Shown piece after piece: positions 23,794 to 31,544 of a stretch of DNA of 64,000 bases. The stretch comes from Nocardioides alkalitolerans DSM 16699. Lineage in GTDB: Bacteria; Actinomycetota; Actinomycetes; Propionibacteriales; Nocardioidaceae. The position numbers and the translations under genes were made by a program. The first letter of the stretch is position 1; each line of letters starts with the position of its first letter. The stretch is from positions 412,562 to 476,561 of the forward strand of contig NZ_KE384533.1 in assembly GCF_000426525.1 (NCBI RefSeq), written 5' to 3'. Under the pieces are notes generated by a model, which saw only the letters and a list, made by a program, of their open reading frames with translations, ran no database searches and was not told the origin of the DNA.

Positions 23794-24081
23794 GACACGC
23801 TCCTCGCTCGGCTGCGGGATCACCGCCTCCGGGCTCGTCGTGACGACGCCGTACGACGCGGGGGTGGGCGCCGGACCGGAGTCGTCGGTCTGCAGATGTG
23901 TGACCCAGGTCATACGGGCCTGGCGCCACGGTAGCCGACGGAGCGCGGCCGCGCACGCCGCCGTCCCCAGCACGCACCGGAGGGCATACGGCGGACCGTG
24001 CCGGAGGCCGGAAGTGCGGCGGCCGATCGGGCCCCGCACGGGTGAGCCTGCGGTGGCCCGGGCCGCCGTACGTTGGGCGGC

Positions 24082-24294
24082 ATGAGCATCCGCACCGGCA
24101 CGACCGTCACCTGGAAGTGGGGCAGCTCCAACGCGAGCGGGAAGGTGACCGAGGTCCACCACGACAAGGTCACCCGCACGTCGAAGGGCTCCGAGATCAC
24201 CCGCGACGGCAGCGACGACGACCCCGCCTACGTCATCGAGCAGGAGGACGGCACCGTCGTGCTCAAGCTGCGCAGCGAGGTCGAGCGGGGGTAG
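24082..24294 (+). CDS. DUF2945 (hypervirulence-type TUDOR-like) small protein
   Basis: 70 residues, ATG start 7 bases from a TACGTT -10 element (probably leaderless). The pattern GTTVTWKWGSSNASGKVTEVH, then DDPAYVIEQEDGTVVLKLRSEV, matches DUF2945, a small beta-barrel domain also named the hypervirulence-associated TUDOR domain. The function in bacteria is unknown; the fold suggests a nucleic-acid or protein contact role. It is divergent from the E1-alpha gene and its stop codon faces that of the CDF gene, with 21 bases between them. Confidence 0.8.
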   Translation: MSIRTGTTVTWKWGSSNASGKVTEVHHDKVTRTSKGSEITRDGSDDDPAYVIEQEDGTVVLKLRSEVERG

Positions 24295-24318
24295 GGGTCG
24301 ACCCGGACCCAGCCCCTA
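24292..24318. terminator. Weak bidirectional hairpin spanning both stop codons
   Basis: TAGGGG (24292-24297) pairs with CCCCTA (24313-24318). The two arms contain the TAG stops of the DUF2945 gene and of the convergent CDF gene. The stem is only six pairs with a 15-base loop, so termination is uncertain. Confidence 0.3.
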
Positions 24319-25251
24319 GTGCGCCTCGCCGAGGTCCTCGTGCTGGCGGTGGGTGGCGGGCTCGATCTGGAACGTCGCGTGCCGGACGGCGAAGTGGTCC
24401 GAGACGCAGTGGCTCACCCGGTCGAGCATGCCGCCGACGCCGTACGCCTCGAGCGCCTCGTCGCTGACCGTGACGTGGGCCGAGAGGCTGGGGAGGCCGG
24501 AGGTGATCGTCCAGGCGTGCAGGTCGTGCACGTCGAGCACGCCGTCCATGTCGCGGATGTGGCGCGTGACCTCCTCGAGGTCGAGCTCCTCGGGGGCCAC
24601 CTCGAGCAGCACGCGCAGGGAGTCCCGGGCCAGCGTCAGCGCCCGCGGCAGGATCATCACCGCGATGAGCAGCGACGCGATCGGGTCGGCGCGCTGGAAG
24701 TCGGTGAGCAGGATGACGACGCCGGCGAGGATGGCGAAGACCGAGCCGAGGAGGTCCGCCATCACCTCCATCAGCGCGCCCCGCAGGTTGAGCGAGCCCG
24801 TGTCGGAGCGGCTCAGCACGGCCATGGAGACGCCGTTCGCCAGCAGGCCGGTGAGCGCGAACAGGATCATCGGCAGGGCATCGACCTCGCCCGGGTCGAA
24901 CAGCCGCGAGATCCCGACGTACAGCAGCACGCCCCCGAGCCCGAGCAGCACCACCGCGTTCGCGAGGGCGGCGAGCACCTCCGCGCGGTGGTAGCCGAAG
25001 GTCGAGCGCTCCCCGGCCGGGCGGGCCGCGACGTACGACGCCCCGAGCGCCAGCAGCACGCCGCCGGCGTCCATCGCCATGTGGGCCGAGTCGGCGACGA
25101 GGGCGAGCGAGCCGGTGAGCCAGCCGCCGAAGGCCTGCAGGACCATGACCGACCCGGTGACGCCCAGGACGATCTTCAGCCGGCGACGGTCACCCGCGCG
25201 GCCCTCGCCGTGCGTGCCCCCGCCGTGCCCGTGTCCGTGACCGTGGCCCAT
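24316..25251 (-). CDS. Cation diffusion facilitator (zinc/divalent metal exporter)
   Basis: 311 residues with six membrane helices. His-rich N-terminus MGHGHGHGHGGGTHG. Helix 2 carries the metal site in VADSAHMAMDAGG (HxxxD). In helix 5 the usual HxxxD is ExxxD (RGALMEVMADLLGS), a variant also known in actinobacterial members. The C-terminal cytoplasmic domain (about 210-311) has DVHDLHAWTITSGLPSLSAH. It should export Zn(II) or a similar metal in exchange for protons. Ribosome-binding site GAGGAGG. A perfect palindrome 59 bases upstream of the start suggests metal-dependent repression. No regulator gene is adjacent. Confidence 0.92.
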   Translation of the reverse strand: MGHGHGHGHGGGTHGEGRAGDRRRLKIVLGVTGSVMVLQAFGGWLTGSLALVADSAHMAMDAGGVLLALGASYVAARPAGERSTFGYHRAEVLAALANAVVLLGLGGVLLYVGISRLFDPGEVDALPMILFALTGLLANGVSMAVLSRSDTGSLNLRGALMEVMADLLGSVFAILAGVVILLTDFQRADPIASLLIAVMILPRALTLARDSLRVLLEVAPEELDLEEVTRHIRDMDGVLDVHDLHAWTITSGLPSLSAHVTVSDEALEAYGVGGMLDRVSHCVSDHFAVRHATFQIEPATHRQHEDLGEAH

Positions 25252-25309
25252 CGCGCCTCCTCGACAGCGTCGCGCCGACCTCGTCGGTCCGGTCCGCTCC
25301 GTCGCGGAC

Positions 25310-25328
25310 GATACCCCCGAGGGGTATC
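25310..25328. promoter_or_regulatory. Perfect metal-operator-like palindrome before the CDF gene
   Basis: GATACCCC-CGA-GGGGTATC, 8-base perfect arms. On the minus strand a TATCGT -10-like element overlaps the arm nearer the gene. C/G-tract palindromes with ATACCC/GGGTAT ends are typical of CsoR/RcnR-type repressors, so a copper-, nickel- or cobalt-type sensor is the first guess; an ArsR/CmtR-type factor is possible. Confidence 0.65.
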
Positions 25329-25345
25329 TTGCGGCTGGTTCTCAT

Positions 25346-25360
25346 TCGCCCCCGGGGCGA
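25346..25360 (-). terminator. Palindrome just after the GST gene
   Basis: TCGCCCC-C-GGGGCGA, 15 bases, five bases beyond the stop of the minus-strand GST gene and before the metal-operator palindrome. A hairpin of about six G-C pairs with a three-base loop could end transcription before the CDF promoter. No T-run follows. Confidence 0.35.
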
Positions 25361-25364
25361 CGGC

Positions 25365-26387
25365 TCAGACCGCGAACGACGGCGTGGGGCCGAGGGCCTC
25401 GCGTCCGTGCGGGGTGGTCCACGACGCGAGGTCGGGGCCCTTCGGCACGATGCCCGACGGGTTGATGTCGGTGTGCACCACGTAGTAGTGCGCCTTGATC
25501 TGCTCGAAGTCGGTGTTGTCGCCGAAGCCGGGCAGCGCGAAGAGGTCGCGGGCGTAGGCCCACAGCGCCGGCATCTCGCTCAGCTTGTTGCGGTTGCACT
25601 TGAAGTGGCCGTGGTAGACGGGGTCGAACCGCGTCAGCGTGGTGAAGAGCCGCACGTCGGCCTCGGTCAGCCGGTCGCCCATCAGGAAGCGGCGGTCGGT
25701 GAGGCGCTCCTCGAGCCAGTCGAGGGCGGTGAAGAGCCGGTCGTAGGCCGCGTCGTACGTCTCCTGCGACCCCGCGAACCCGCACCGGTAGACGCCGTTG
25801 TTCACCTCGGTGAAGACACGCTTGTTGACGACCTCCATCTCCTCGCGGAGGTCATCGGGCCACAGGTCGGGGGCATCGGCGCGGTGGTGGTCGCGCCACT
25901 CGGCGCTGAGGTCGTAGGTGATCCACGGGAAGTCGTTCGTGACGACCTGCCCCGTCGCCACCTCGACCACCGCGGGCACCGTGATGCCGCGCGGGTAGTC
26001 GGGGAACCGCGCGAAGTAGGCCTCCTGCAGGCGCTCGATGCCGAGCACCGGGTCGCGGCCGTCGGGGTCGAGGTCGAAGGTCCACGAGCGCTTGTCGTGC
26101 GTGGGGCCCGGCGTGCCGAGCGAGATGACGTCCTCGAGCCCGAGCAGCTGCCGCACGATGATCGCGCGGTTGGCCCACGGGCACGCCTTCGCGGCGACGA
26201 GCCGGTAGCGACCCGGCTCCGCGGCCCACAACGGCACGTCGTCGGGTCCGTACGACGGCCGACGGGGCTCGCCCGTCGCGGCGTCGACGGCGGTGATGCG
26301 GTCCGGGATGTAGTTCATGTCCCGGTCGAACTCCTTGCCCGCCGTGACGTACGTCGGGGTCTGGTCGTCGGTCGGCTCGGCGCTCAT
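25365..26387 (-). CDS. GST-fold S-glutathionyl-hydroquinone reductase family protein (ECM4/YqjG type)
   Basis: 340 residues, matching the Xi-class GST family. Nucleophile region AAKACPWANRAIIVRQLLGL (Cys in CPWA) at about residue 68, C-terminal helical domain with FTEVNNGVYRCGFAGSQETY, then RFLMGDRLTEADVRLFTTL and FDPVYHGHFKCN, all diagnostic. The family reduces S-thiolated hydroquinones. Actinomycetes generally use mycothiol in place of glutathione, so the physiological thiol may be mycothiol (inference). ATG start 6 bases from a TAGGCT -10, probably leaderless. Confidence 0.9.
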   Translation of the reverse strand: MSAEPTDDQTPTYVTAGKEFDRDMNYIPDRITAVDAATGEPRRPSYGPDDVPLWAAEPGRYRLVAAKACPWANRAIIVRQLLGLEDVISLGTPGPTHDKRSWTFDLDPDGRDPVLGIERLQEAYFARFPDYPRGITVPAVVEVATGQVVTNDFPWITYDLSAEWRDHHRADAPDLWPDDLREEMEVVNKRVFTEVNNGVYRCGFAGSQETYDAAYDRLFTALDWLEERLTDRRFLMGDRLTEADVRLFTTLTRFDPVYHGHFKCNRNKLSEMPALWAYARDLFALPGFGDNTDFEQIKAHYYVVHTDINPSGIVPKGPDLASWTTPHGREALGPTPSFAV

Positions 26388-26396
26388 GCCCCCAGC

Positions 26397-27407
26397 CTAG
26401 GAGGAGCGCCCTGGCGCGCCTGGCTCCTGCCGGTACGGCGCGAGCGGCTGCACCGCGTAGGGGTCGCCGGACGACCGCTCGTCCGCGCCGTCGTACGTCC
26501 CGCGCTCGTCGTCCGCACCGGGGCGCACGGGCCGGGAGCGGTCGCGCCGCCGGAGCACCGAGGCGGCGACGAGGCACAGCAGGGCGACCACGAGACCGAC
26601 CCCCACCGCGATCCACGCCCGGGTGCGCAGGCCGCCGAGGAGCACGTCGACCACCGCGCCGACGAGGTCGCGGTCGGCCGAGCTGACCCGCAGTCCGACG
26701 ACGTCGGAGGCGACCGAGAGGCCGGCGAGGAGCACGCCGCAGGTGAGCGCCGTGCCGAGGCCGGCGACGACCCCGACGCGCAGGCGGGTGCGGCCCGGGG
26801 CCACCAGCACCGCCGCGAGCAGGACCACGACGGCGGCGATCGGCACCCAGAGCCCGGCGCTGACGACCGGGTCGTAGGCGTCGCGCACGTCGTCGAGGTC
26901 CGAGGCCGGCAGCACCCGGAACGTCATCGGGTTGCCGCTCGGCTCCGCCAGCGTGAGCCCGCGGGAGGAGAGCTCGGCGAGGGCCGCGTCGAGCAGCGGC
27001 TCGAGCGACACCGTGATGTAGCCGCCCTCGACCTCGGCCGCACCGGGCTCGCCGCGCATGAGCGCCACGAACTGCTCGTGCGCCACCTGGTTCGCCGAGC
27101 GCCAGGCGCTGTCGAACTCGTCGCTCGTCAGGACGGTGCCGACGACCTCGTCGATCTGGGCGCGGCCCGCGTCGTCGAGCACGACCCCGGCGGGCGAGTC
27201 CTGCACCACCCGCGTGACCGCCGACGTCAGCCGCGTCGTCACCTCGCCGACGACGACGGGGTCGTCGGTCAGCTCGCCGACCGTGTCGACGTACGCCGGG
27301 GTGTCGTCCACCTGGCTGGCCGCCCACGACGCCACGAGAGCGGCCGGCACGAGGAGGCACACCACCAGCGCGAGCAGGTAGGCGACGATCGAGCGCAGCG
27401 CGCGCAT
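26397..27407 (-). CDS. Four-helix membrane protein, actinomycete type, function unknown
   Basis: 336 residues. One hydrophobic helix at residues 5-28, a large extracytoplasmic segment of about 150 residues rich in Asp/Val (starts VDDTPAYVDTVGELTDDPVV), then three helices at about 185-205, 213-235 and 258-282. A polar Arg/Pro/Tyr cytoplasmic tail follows. Proteins with this layout are common in actinomycetes, but I know no function. There are no cysteines in the outer segment. The gene lies 34 bases downstream of the zinc metallopeptidase and may be co-transcribed with it. Confidence 0.75.
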   Translation of the reverse strand: MRALRSIVAYLLALVVCLLVPAALVASWAASQVDDTPAYVDTVGELTDDPVVVGEVTTRLTSAVTRVVQDSPAGVVLDDAGRAQIDEVVGTVLTSDEFDSAWRSANQVAHEQFVALMRGEPGAAEVEGGYITVSLEPLLDAALAELSSRGLTLAEPSGNPMTFRVLPASDLDDVRDAYDPVVSAGLWVPIAAVVVLLAAVLVAPGRTRLRVGVVAGLGTALTCGVLLAGLSVASDVVGLRVSSADRDLVGAVVDVLLGGLRTRAWIAVGVGLVVALLCLVAASVLRRRDRSRPVRPGADDERGTYDGADERSSGDPYAVQPLAPYRQEPGAPGRSS

Positions 27408-27441
27408 GGGTCCTCCGGGGTGGTCGGGGTCGGGCCGTCCG

Positions 27442-28422
27442 TCAGTCTCCCGCGAGCGAGGCCACGAACTCCAACTTCTCGAGCACGGGGTCCGGAATGA
27501 CGAACGGGTAGAGGTCGTCCTTGCCCATCGACTTGTTGATCTGGTTCAGCGCCACGCTCAGCGGCACCCACACGCCCACGACGAGGTCGCGGAACGAGCT
27601 GAACGCCGAGGGGTTGATGGTGACGAGGCCCTGCTCCGCCGCGGTGTCGACCGTGTCGGAGATGTGGAGGTAGTGCGCGAAGGTCTCCGCGAAGTCCTCG
27701 AACGGGTGCATGGTCGCGTAGGTCGTGATGAAGCGCTCCTCCCAGTCCTCGGGCGGGCCCTCGTCGTAGTGGCGGTCGATCTCGGCCTGGTAGTCGGCCG
27801 TGTCGTCGCCGAACAGCTCGCGGCAGCGGGCGAGCACCTCGTCGCCCTGCACGAGCCGGTACTCGATGTAGTGGCCCACCTCGTGGCGGAGGTGACCGAG
27901 CATGGTGCGGTAGGGCTCGCCCAGGTCGACCCGGACGCGCTCGCGGCGGGCGTCGTCGCTCTCCGCCAGGTCGATGGTGATGACCCCGTCGGCGTGGCCG
28001 ATGACCACGTTCTGGTCGACCGAGCTGAGCATGTCGAAGCAGAGGCCCGACTCAGGGTCCTCGTCGCGACCCACGACCGGGAACCCGCGCGTGTCCAGCT
28101 CGACCACGAGGCGACGCTTCGCCGCCTCGGCCGCCGGGAACTGGCTCATGCCCTCGGCGTCGGTGTCGGCCGGCCGGGTGCGGGTGAGGTCGCAGGCGAA
28201 GCAGGTGCCCCCCTCGAGCTCGGTCAGCCAGGTGCAGCCCGAGACGTTGAGGTTGGCGCAGACGTGCCAGACGGCGCCCGAGGCGTCGACGTACTGCCCG
28301 TCCTCGACGGGCACGATCGCACGCTCGGCGCGGGAGAACCCGAGCGCCGAGCCGCACGAGACGCAGAGGGAGTTCTCGAAGAAGAGCACGTTCTCGCACG
28401 TGCGGCAGCGGAAGGACTTCAC
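27442..28422 (-). CDS. Zinc-binding metallopeptidase (Peptidase_Mx type) with zinc ribbon
   Basis: 326 residues. The N-terminal zinc ribbon has Cys6, Cys9, Cys20 and Cys23, and a second Cys pair occurs in GTCFACDL (about residue 74). Metallopeptidase motif HEVGHYIEYRLV (HExxH, about residue 177) with a downstream third ligand region FEDFAETFAHYLHISD. This matches the family of putative zinc-binding metallopeptidases with zinc-ribbon and Peptidase_Mx domains. It is cytoplasmic, and its substrate is unknown. The GTG start is 7 bases from TACTAT on the minus strand, a good leaderless promoter, so it is transcribed separately from the DUF2510 array upstream. Confidence 0.88.
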   Translation of the reverse strand: MKSFRCRTCENVLFFENSLCVSCGSALGFSRAERAIVPVEDGQYVDASGAVWHVCANLNVSGCTWLTELEGGTCFACDLTRTRPADTDAEGMSQFPAAEAAKRRLVVELDTRGFPVVGRDEDPESGLCFDMLSSVDQNVVIGHADGVITIDLAESDDARRERVRVDLGEPYRTMLGHLRHEVGHYIEYRLVQGDEVLARCRELFGDDTADYQAEIDRHYDEGPPEDWEERFITTYATMHPFEDFAETFAHYLHISDTVDTAAEQGLVTINPSAFSSFRDLVVGVWVPLSVALNQINKSMGKDDLYPFVIPDPVLEKLEFVASLAGD

Positions 28423-28460
28423 GGCCCGAATAGTAGGGGCGCAGCCCCCACTCGCCGCTT

Positions 28461-28500
28461 CGCCGGGACGCCCACCCCCGCAGGGGTGATCGTCCCGGCG
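28461..28500 (-). terminator. Strong two-part hairpin after the first DUF2510 gene
   Basis: Perfect arms CGCCGGGACG (28461-28470) and CGTCCCGGCG (28491-28500) enclose a second stem CACCCC/GGGGTG (28473-28478, 28483-28488). It lies 20 bases beyond the stop of the minus-strand gene at 28520 and just before the promoter of the metallopeptidase, so it insulates the array from that gene. Confidence 0.7.
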
Positions 28501-28519
28501 AGGGGCGGGGAGCCGGGGC

Positions 28520-29413
28520 TCAGACGAACGTGTCGACCTTCCACTCGCCGTCCTCGACGACCAGGCCGATCGTGCCCTCGTCGGTCTCCGGCTCGGTCGG
28601 CGCGGCGGAGGCGTCCGGGCCGTCGCCGGTGTAGGTCGTGGTGACCTCGTAGTCGACCGTCGCCTCCTGGTCGCTCTCCTCCACGTCGGTGATCTCGAAG
28701 TCGAAGGTGATGCCCTCGGAGAACTCGCCCAGCGCCTCGGGGTCGGCGCAGAACTCGTCGATGCCGGTGTCGCTCGACGTCGACGAGAGCATCCCGAGGA
28801 GCGTGTCGCACTCGCCGTTGCCGATGGCCTCGAGGAACGTCAGGGCCACCTCGTCGGGATCCTCGGAGGGGGCGTCGGTGTCGGTGTCAGGGTCGTCCGA
28901 CTCGGACTCGTCGTCCGTCGGGTCGTCGGTGCTGTCCGTGCTGTCGGTCGACTCGCTGCTGTCGTCGCTCGCGCGGTCGTTGTCGTCGTCACCGTCCGAG
29001 TCACGGATGACGAAGAAGTAGAGGACGAGGGCGACCACGAGCAGCACGGCGACCACCGCCGCGATGATCGCGATCAGCTTGCCCTTGCCCTTGCGGGGAG
29101 GCGTGCCGCCCGCGGCGACCGGGGCCGCCCCCCACTGGCCGGGCTGACCCTGCGGGCCCTGCCCGTACGACGGCAGACCCGGGCCCTGCTGACCCGGGCC
29201 CTGCTGCCCGTACGACGCGGGCTCGCCGCCCTGCGCGGGCTCGCCGCCCTGCGCGGGCAGGTGGGCCGTCGGGGCGGGCCCCTCCTCGGGGGAGGAGCCG
29301 CCCTCGGCCGGCTGGGTGTGCCCGGTCCACTGGTTGCCGTCCCACCAACGGCGGCCGCCGGAGCCGTCGGGATACCAGCCGGCGGAGGTCTGGCCGCTCG
29401 TGTCGTCGCTCAT
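28520..29413 (-). CDS. DUF2510 single-pass membrane protein 1 with cysteine-paired outer domain
   Basis: 297 residues. DUF2510 at about residues 10-37 (AGWYPDGSGGRRWWDGNQW). A Gly/Gln/Pro-rich cytoplasmic linker with YGQQGPGQQGPG repeats comes next, then one membrane helix (about 112-135). A stretch almost wholly of Asp, Ser, Thr and Glu (about 137-185) leads to an outer domain of about 110 residues resembling NTF2-like/DUF4878 folds. That domain has a Cys pair (GNGECDTLLGML and DEFCADPEAL, 20 residues apart) and ends in a DGEWKVDTF-type strand. Function unknown. It is the last of four paralogues on this strand. DUF2510 is a short Trp-rich motif found mainly in actinomycete membrane proteins. 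Confidence 0.82.
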   Translation of the reverse strand: MSDDTSGQTSAGWYPDGSGGRRWWDGNQWTGHTQPAEGGSSPEEGPAPTAHLPAQGGEPAQGGEPASYGQQGPGQQGPGLPSYGQGPQGQPGQWGAAPVAAGGTPPRKGKGKLIAIIAAVVAVLLVVALVLYFFVIRDSDGDDDNDRASDDSSESTDSTDSTDDPTDDESESDDPDTDTDAPSEDPDEVALTFLEAIGNGECDTLLGMLSSTSSDTGIDEFCADPEALGEFSEGITFDFEITDVEESDQEATVDYEVTTTYTGDGPDASAAPTEPETDEGTIGLVVEDGEWKVDTFV

Positions 29414-29453
29414 GAGGTGCGATGTACCCCGGCGGTCACCCCCGTAACCGGAG

Positions 29454-30449
29454 TCAGCCGGGAATCTCGTCGCTGTCGACGACCCAGGTGCCGCCCTCGT
29501 AGGCGAGGTCGAGGGAGTCGGTCGACGTCTCGTCGGTGAAGCCGGCCGCCAGGTCGGGGTCGCTGCCGATGTAGGAGAGCGTGGTCTCGTAGTCGACCGT
29601 GCCGCTCTCGCCGTCGGGGTCGACCGTCAGGTCGGTGATCTCGTAGGTGATCTCGACGTCGTCACGGGTGATCCCGGCGTCGGTGAGGTCCTCCTCCTCC
29701 GCGGCCTGGGCCCCCTCGCCGACACCGGCGCAGTCGGTGGCGTCGAAGTAGCTGAAGTTGAGCGTCTGCACGCTCTCGCTGCTCAGCTCGCAGACCTGCT
29801 CGTAGTCGCTCGCCACGTAGGCGGTGAGGAACTCGTCCGCCAGCTCCTCGGCGTCGGCCTCGCTGCCGCCGTCACCGGAGTCGTCGCTCGACTCGTCGTC
29901 CGTCGGCTCGTCGTCGGTCGGGTCGTCGGAGGAGTCCGTGCTGGACGAGTCGTCGCGCGCCGTGTCGCGGTCGCTGTCGTCGTCGCCGCCCAGGAACACG
30001 ATCGCCAGGACGATGCCGACGATCACGACGAGCGCCACGCCGCCGATGATCGCGTAGAGCGGGCCCTTGCTCTTCTTCGGCGCCCCGCCGGGGGTGCCCG
30101 CGCCGTACGGCGCCTGGCCGTAGGGCTGCTGGCCGTAGGACTGCTGCCCGTAGGCGTCCTGGCCGTACGGCTGCTGCCCGTACGACGGCTGCCCCGCCCC
30201 GGGGTAGCCGCCCTGCTCGTAGCCGGGGGCCGCCGGGGCCTGGCCGAAGGGGTCCTGGCCGAACGGGGCCTGGCCCTGCGCGGTCGCGCCGTACCCGCCG
30301 TCGGAGGTGCCCTGCTCGGGGTTCGAGAGGTCGCTGCCGGCGGGGCGGGTCTGCTCGGTCCACTCCTGGCCGTCCCACCACCGCTCACCGCCGGACCCGT
30401 CCGGATACCACCCCGCCGGAGTACCGCCCTGCCCGCTCGAGTCGCTCAT
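29454..30449 (-). CDS. DUF2510 single-pass membrane protein 2
   Basis: 331 residues; start at the ATG giving MSDSSGQGGTPAGWYPDGSG, which fits the paralogues. Order: DUF2510 (about 11-38), a long low-complexity cytoplasmic segment of YGQ and PYGQ units (about 55-125), a membrane helix (about 135-158), an Asp/Ser/Thr-rich stalk (about 160-205) and an outer domain. The outer domain has Cys in YEQVCELSS and DATDCAGVG, about 23 residues apart, and ends in a GGTWVVDS strand. It is 40 bases upstream of paralogue 1. The YGQ-rich part is disordered by composition and may mediate self-association. Function unknown. Confidence 0.82.
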   Translation of the reverse strand: MSDSSGQGGTPAGWYPDGSGGERWWDGQEWTEQTRPAGSDLSNPEQGTSDGGYGATAQGQAPFGQDPFGQAPAAPGYEQGGYPGAGQPSYGQQPYGQDAYGQQSYGQQPYGQAPYGAGTPGGAPKKSKGPLYAIIGGVALVVIVGIVLAIVFLGGDDDSDRDTARDDSSSTDSSDDPTDDEPTDDESSDDSGDGGSEADAEELADEFLTAYVASDYEQVCELSSESVQTLNFSYFDATDCAGVGEGAQAAEEEDLTDAGITRDDVEITYEITDLTVDPDGESGTVDYETTLSYIGSDPDLAAGFTDETSTDSLDLAYEGGTWVVDSDEIPG

Positions 30450-30473
30450 GGGCACCATGGTGGACCACGACGA

Positions 30474-30545
30474 CGCCCCGGGCGACGTCAACCCAGGATC
30501 TGGTCCAGGTCCAGGTCCAGGTCCAGGTCGCCGTCGCCCGGGGCG
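30474..30545 (-). terminator. 14-bp inverted repeat enclosing a GGTCCA microsatellite
   Basis: Arms CGCCCCGGGCGACG (30474-30487) and CGTCGCCCGGGGCG (30532-30545) are perfect complements. The 44-base loop holds GGTCCA repeated 4.7 times (30502-30529). It lies between the stop of paralogue 3 (30556) and the start of paralogue 2 (30449). Probably a terminator, with a repeat-length-variable loop. Confidence 0.55.
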
Positions 30546-30555
30546 AGGGGTCGCG

Positions 30556-31503
30556 TCAGATGACGCCCAGCTGCTCGAGCACCTCGATCTCCTCGGGCGT
30601 GAAGCCGAACGACTCCAGGTCCTCGGGGGTCAGGTCCAGCGACTCGAACTCCTCGAGGTCCTCGGGGGTGAGACCGAAGTCCTCGGGGTCGAAGGAGCCG
30701 AGGTCGTCGGGGCTGATCGATCCCAGGTCGTCGGGGTCCAGCGACTCGAGCTCGTCGGGGTCGATGCCGAGGTCGTCCGGGTCGAGGGACTCCAGGTCGT
30801 CGGGGTCGATCGACTCGAGGTCGTCGGGGGGCTCGATCCCCTCCACCTCGGGCACGTCGGCCGTGAGACCGCCGGCGATTCCGCCCGTCACCCTCCAGTC
30901 GCCGTCCTCGCGCACGAGGTCGAGCTCGTCGTCGGACGTCTCGCCGTCGACGGTGACGGAGTACTCCACGGTGGCGTCGTCGCCGTCCTCGGTGACGTCG
31001 CCGATCTCGAAGGAGATGTCGGGGTCCTCGGGCACCTCGACGCCGGAGTCCTCGGCCTGCCGGCGCAGCTCCTCCTCCTGGTCGTCCGCCCAGTCGCTCG
31101 CCTCCGCGCAGTCACCGGCGCCGTCGGCGGACTCGAGGAGCGCCTCCTGGTCGTCGGCGGCCGTCAGGTCGCAGAGCGTCTCGAAGTCCGAGTCCGCGGC
31201 GGCGTTGAGGTAGTCGTCGGCGACCTCCTCCGGGCCGCCCCCGCCGCGCAGGAAGAAGAACCAGACCGCGGCGATCGCCGCGAGCGCCACCACCAGCGCG
31301 AGCACGGCCGCGATCACCTTGCCCTTGCCGCCCTTGCGGCCCTGGCCGGGCCCCGGGGTCGGCTGCCCGGGGTGCCCGGGCGGGCCCTGGGGCGCCGCCG
31401 GCTGGGTGTGCGGGGTCCACCCCTCGCCGTCCCACCAACGGGTCTGGCCGGTGTTGTCGGGGTACCAGCCCGGCGGCGTGCCGCCGCTGCGGTGATCGCT
31501 CAT
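30556..31503 (-). CDS. DUF2510 single-pass membrane protein 3 with C-terminal DPDDL-repeat tail
   Basis: 315 residues. DUF2510 (about 8-35, PGWYPDNTGQTRWWDGEGW), a short Gly/Pro linker, a membrane helix (about 62-84) and an outer domain (about 88-220). The outer-domain Cys pair is in FETLCDLTA and AGDCAEASD, and it ends with EDGDWRVTGG. The last 90 residues or so are about ten near-octad repeats of the form xDPDDLxS or xTPEDLxS, absent from the other paralogues. The tail is strongly acidic, and each unit looks like a capped short helix. It could be a surface binding or cation-binding arm. Function unknown. It lies downstream of paralogue 4 by 41 bases. Confidence 0.82.
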   Translation of the reverse strand: MSDHRSGGTPPGWYPDNTGQTRWWDGEGWTPHTQPAAPQGPPGHPGQPTPGPGQGRKGGKGKVIAAVLALVVALAAIAAVWFFFLRGGGGPEEVADDYLNAAADSDFETLCDLTAADDQEALLESADGAGDCAEASDWADDQEEELRRQAEDSGVEVPEDPDISFEIGDVTEDGDDATVEYSVTVDGETSDDELDLVREDGDWRVTGGIAGGLTADVPEVEGIEPPDDLESIDPDDLESLDPDDLGIDPDELESLDPDDLGSISPDDLGSFDPEDFGLTPEDLEEFESLDLTPEDLESFGFTPEEIEVLEQLGVI

Positions 31504-31544
31504 GGCGCGGGACCTACCCCTCCCGCCCGGCGGTCAATCCTGCG

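Noticed and set aside
30502..30529. The GGTCCA run as part of a coding sequence
   Set aside because: It lies between a stop and a start codon. The Asp-Leu reading is out of frame with paralogue 3, so I treat it as intergenic and only note the possible history.
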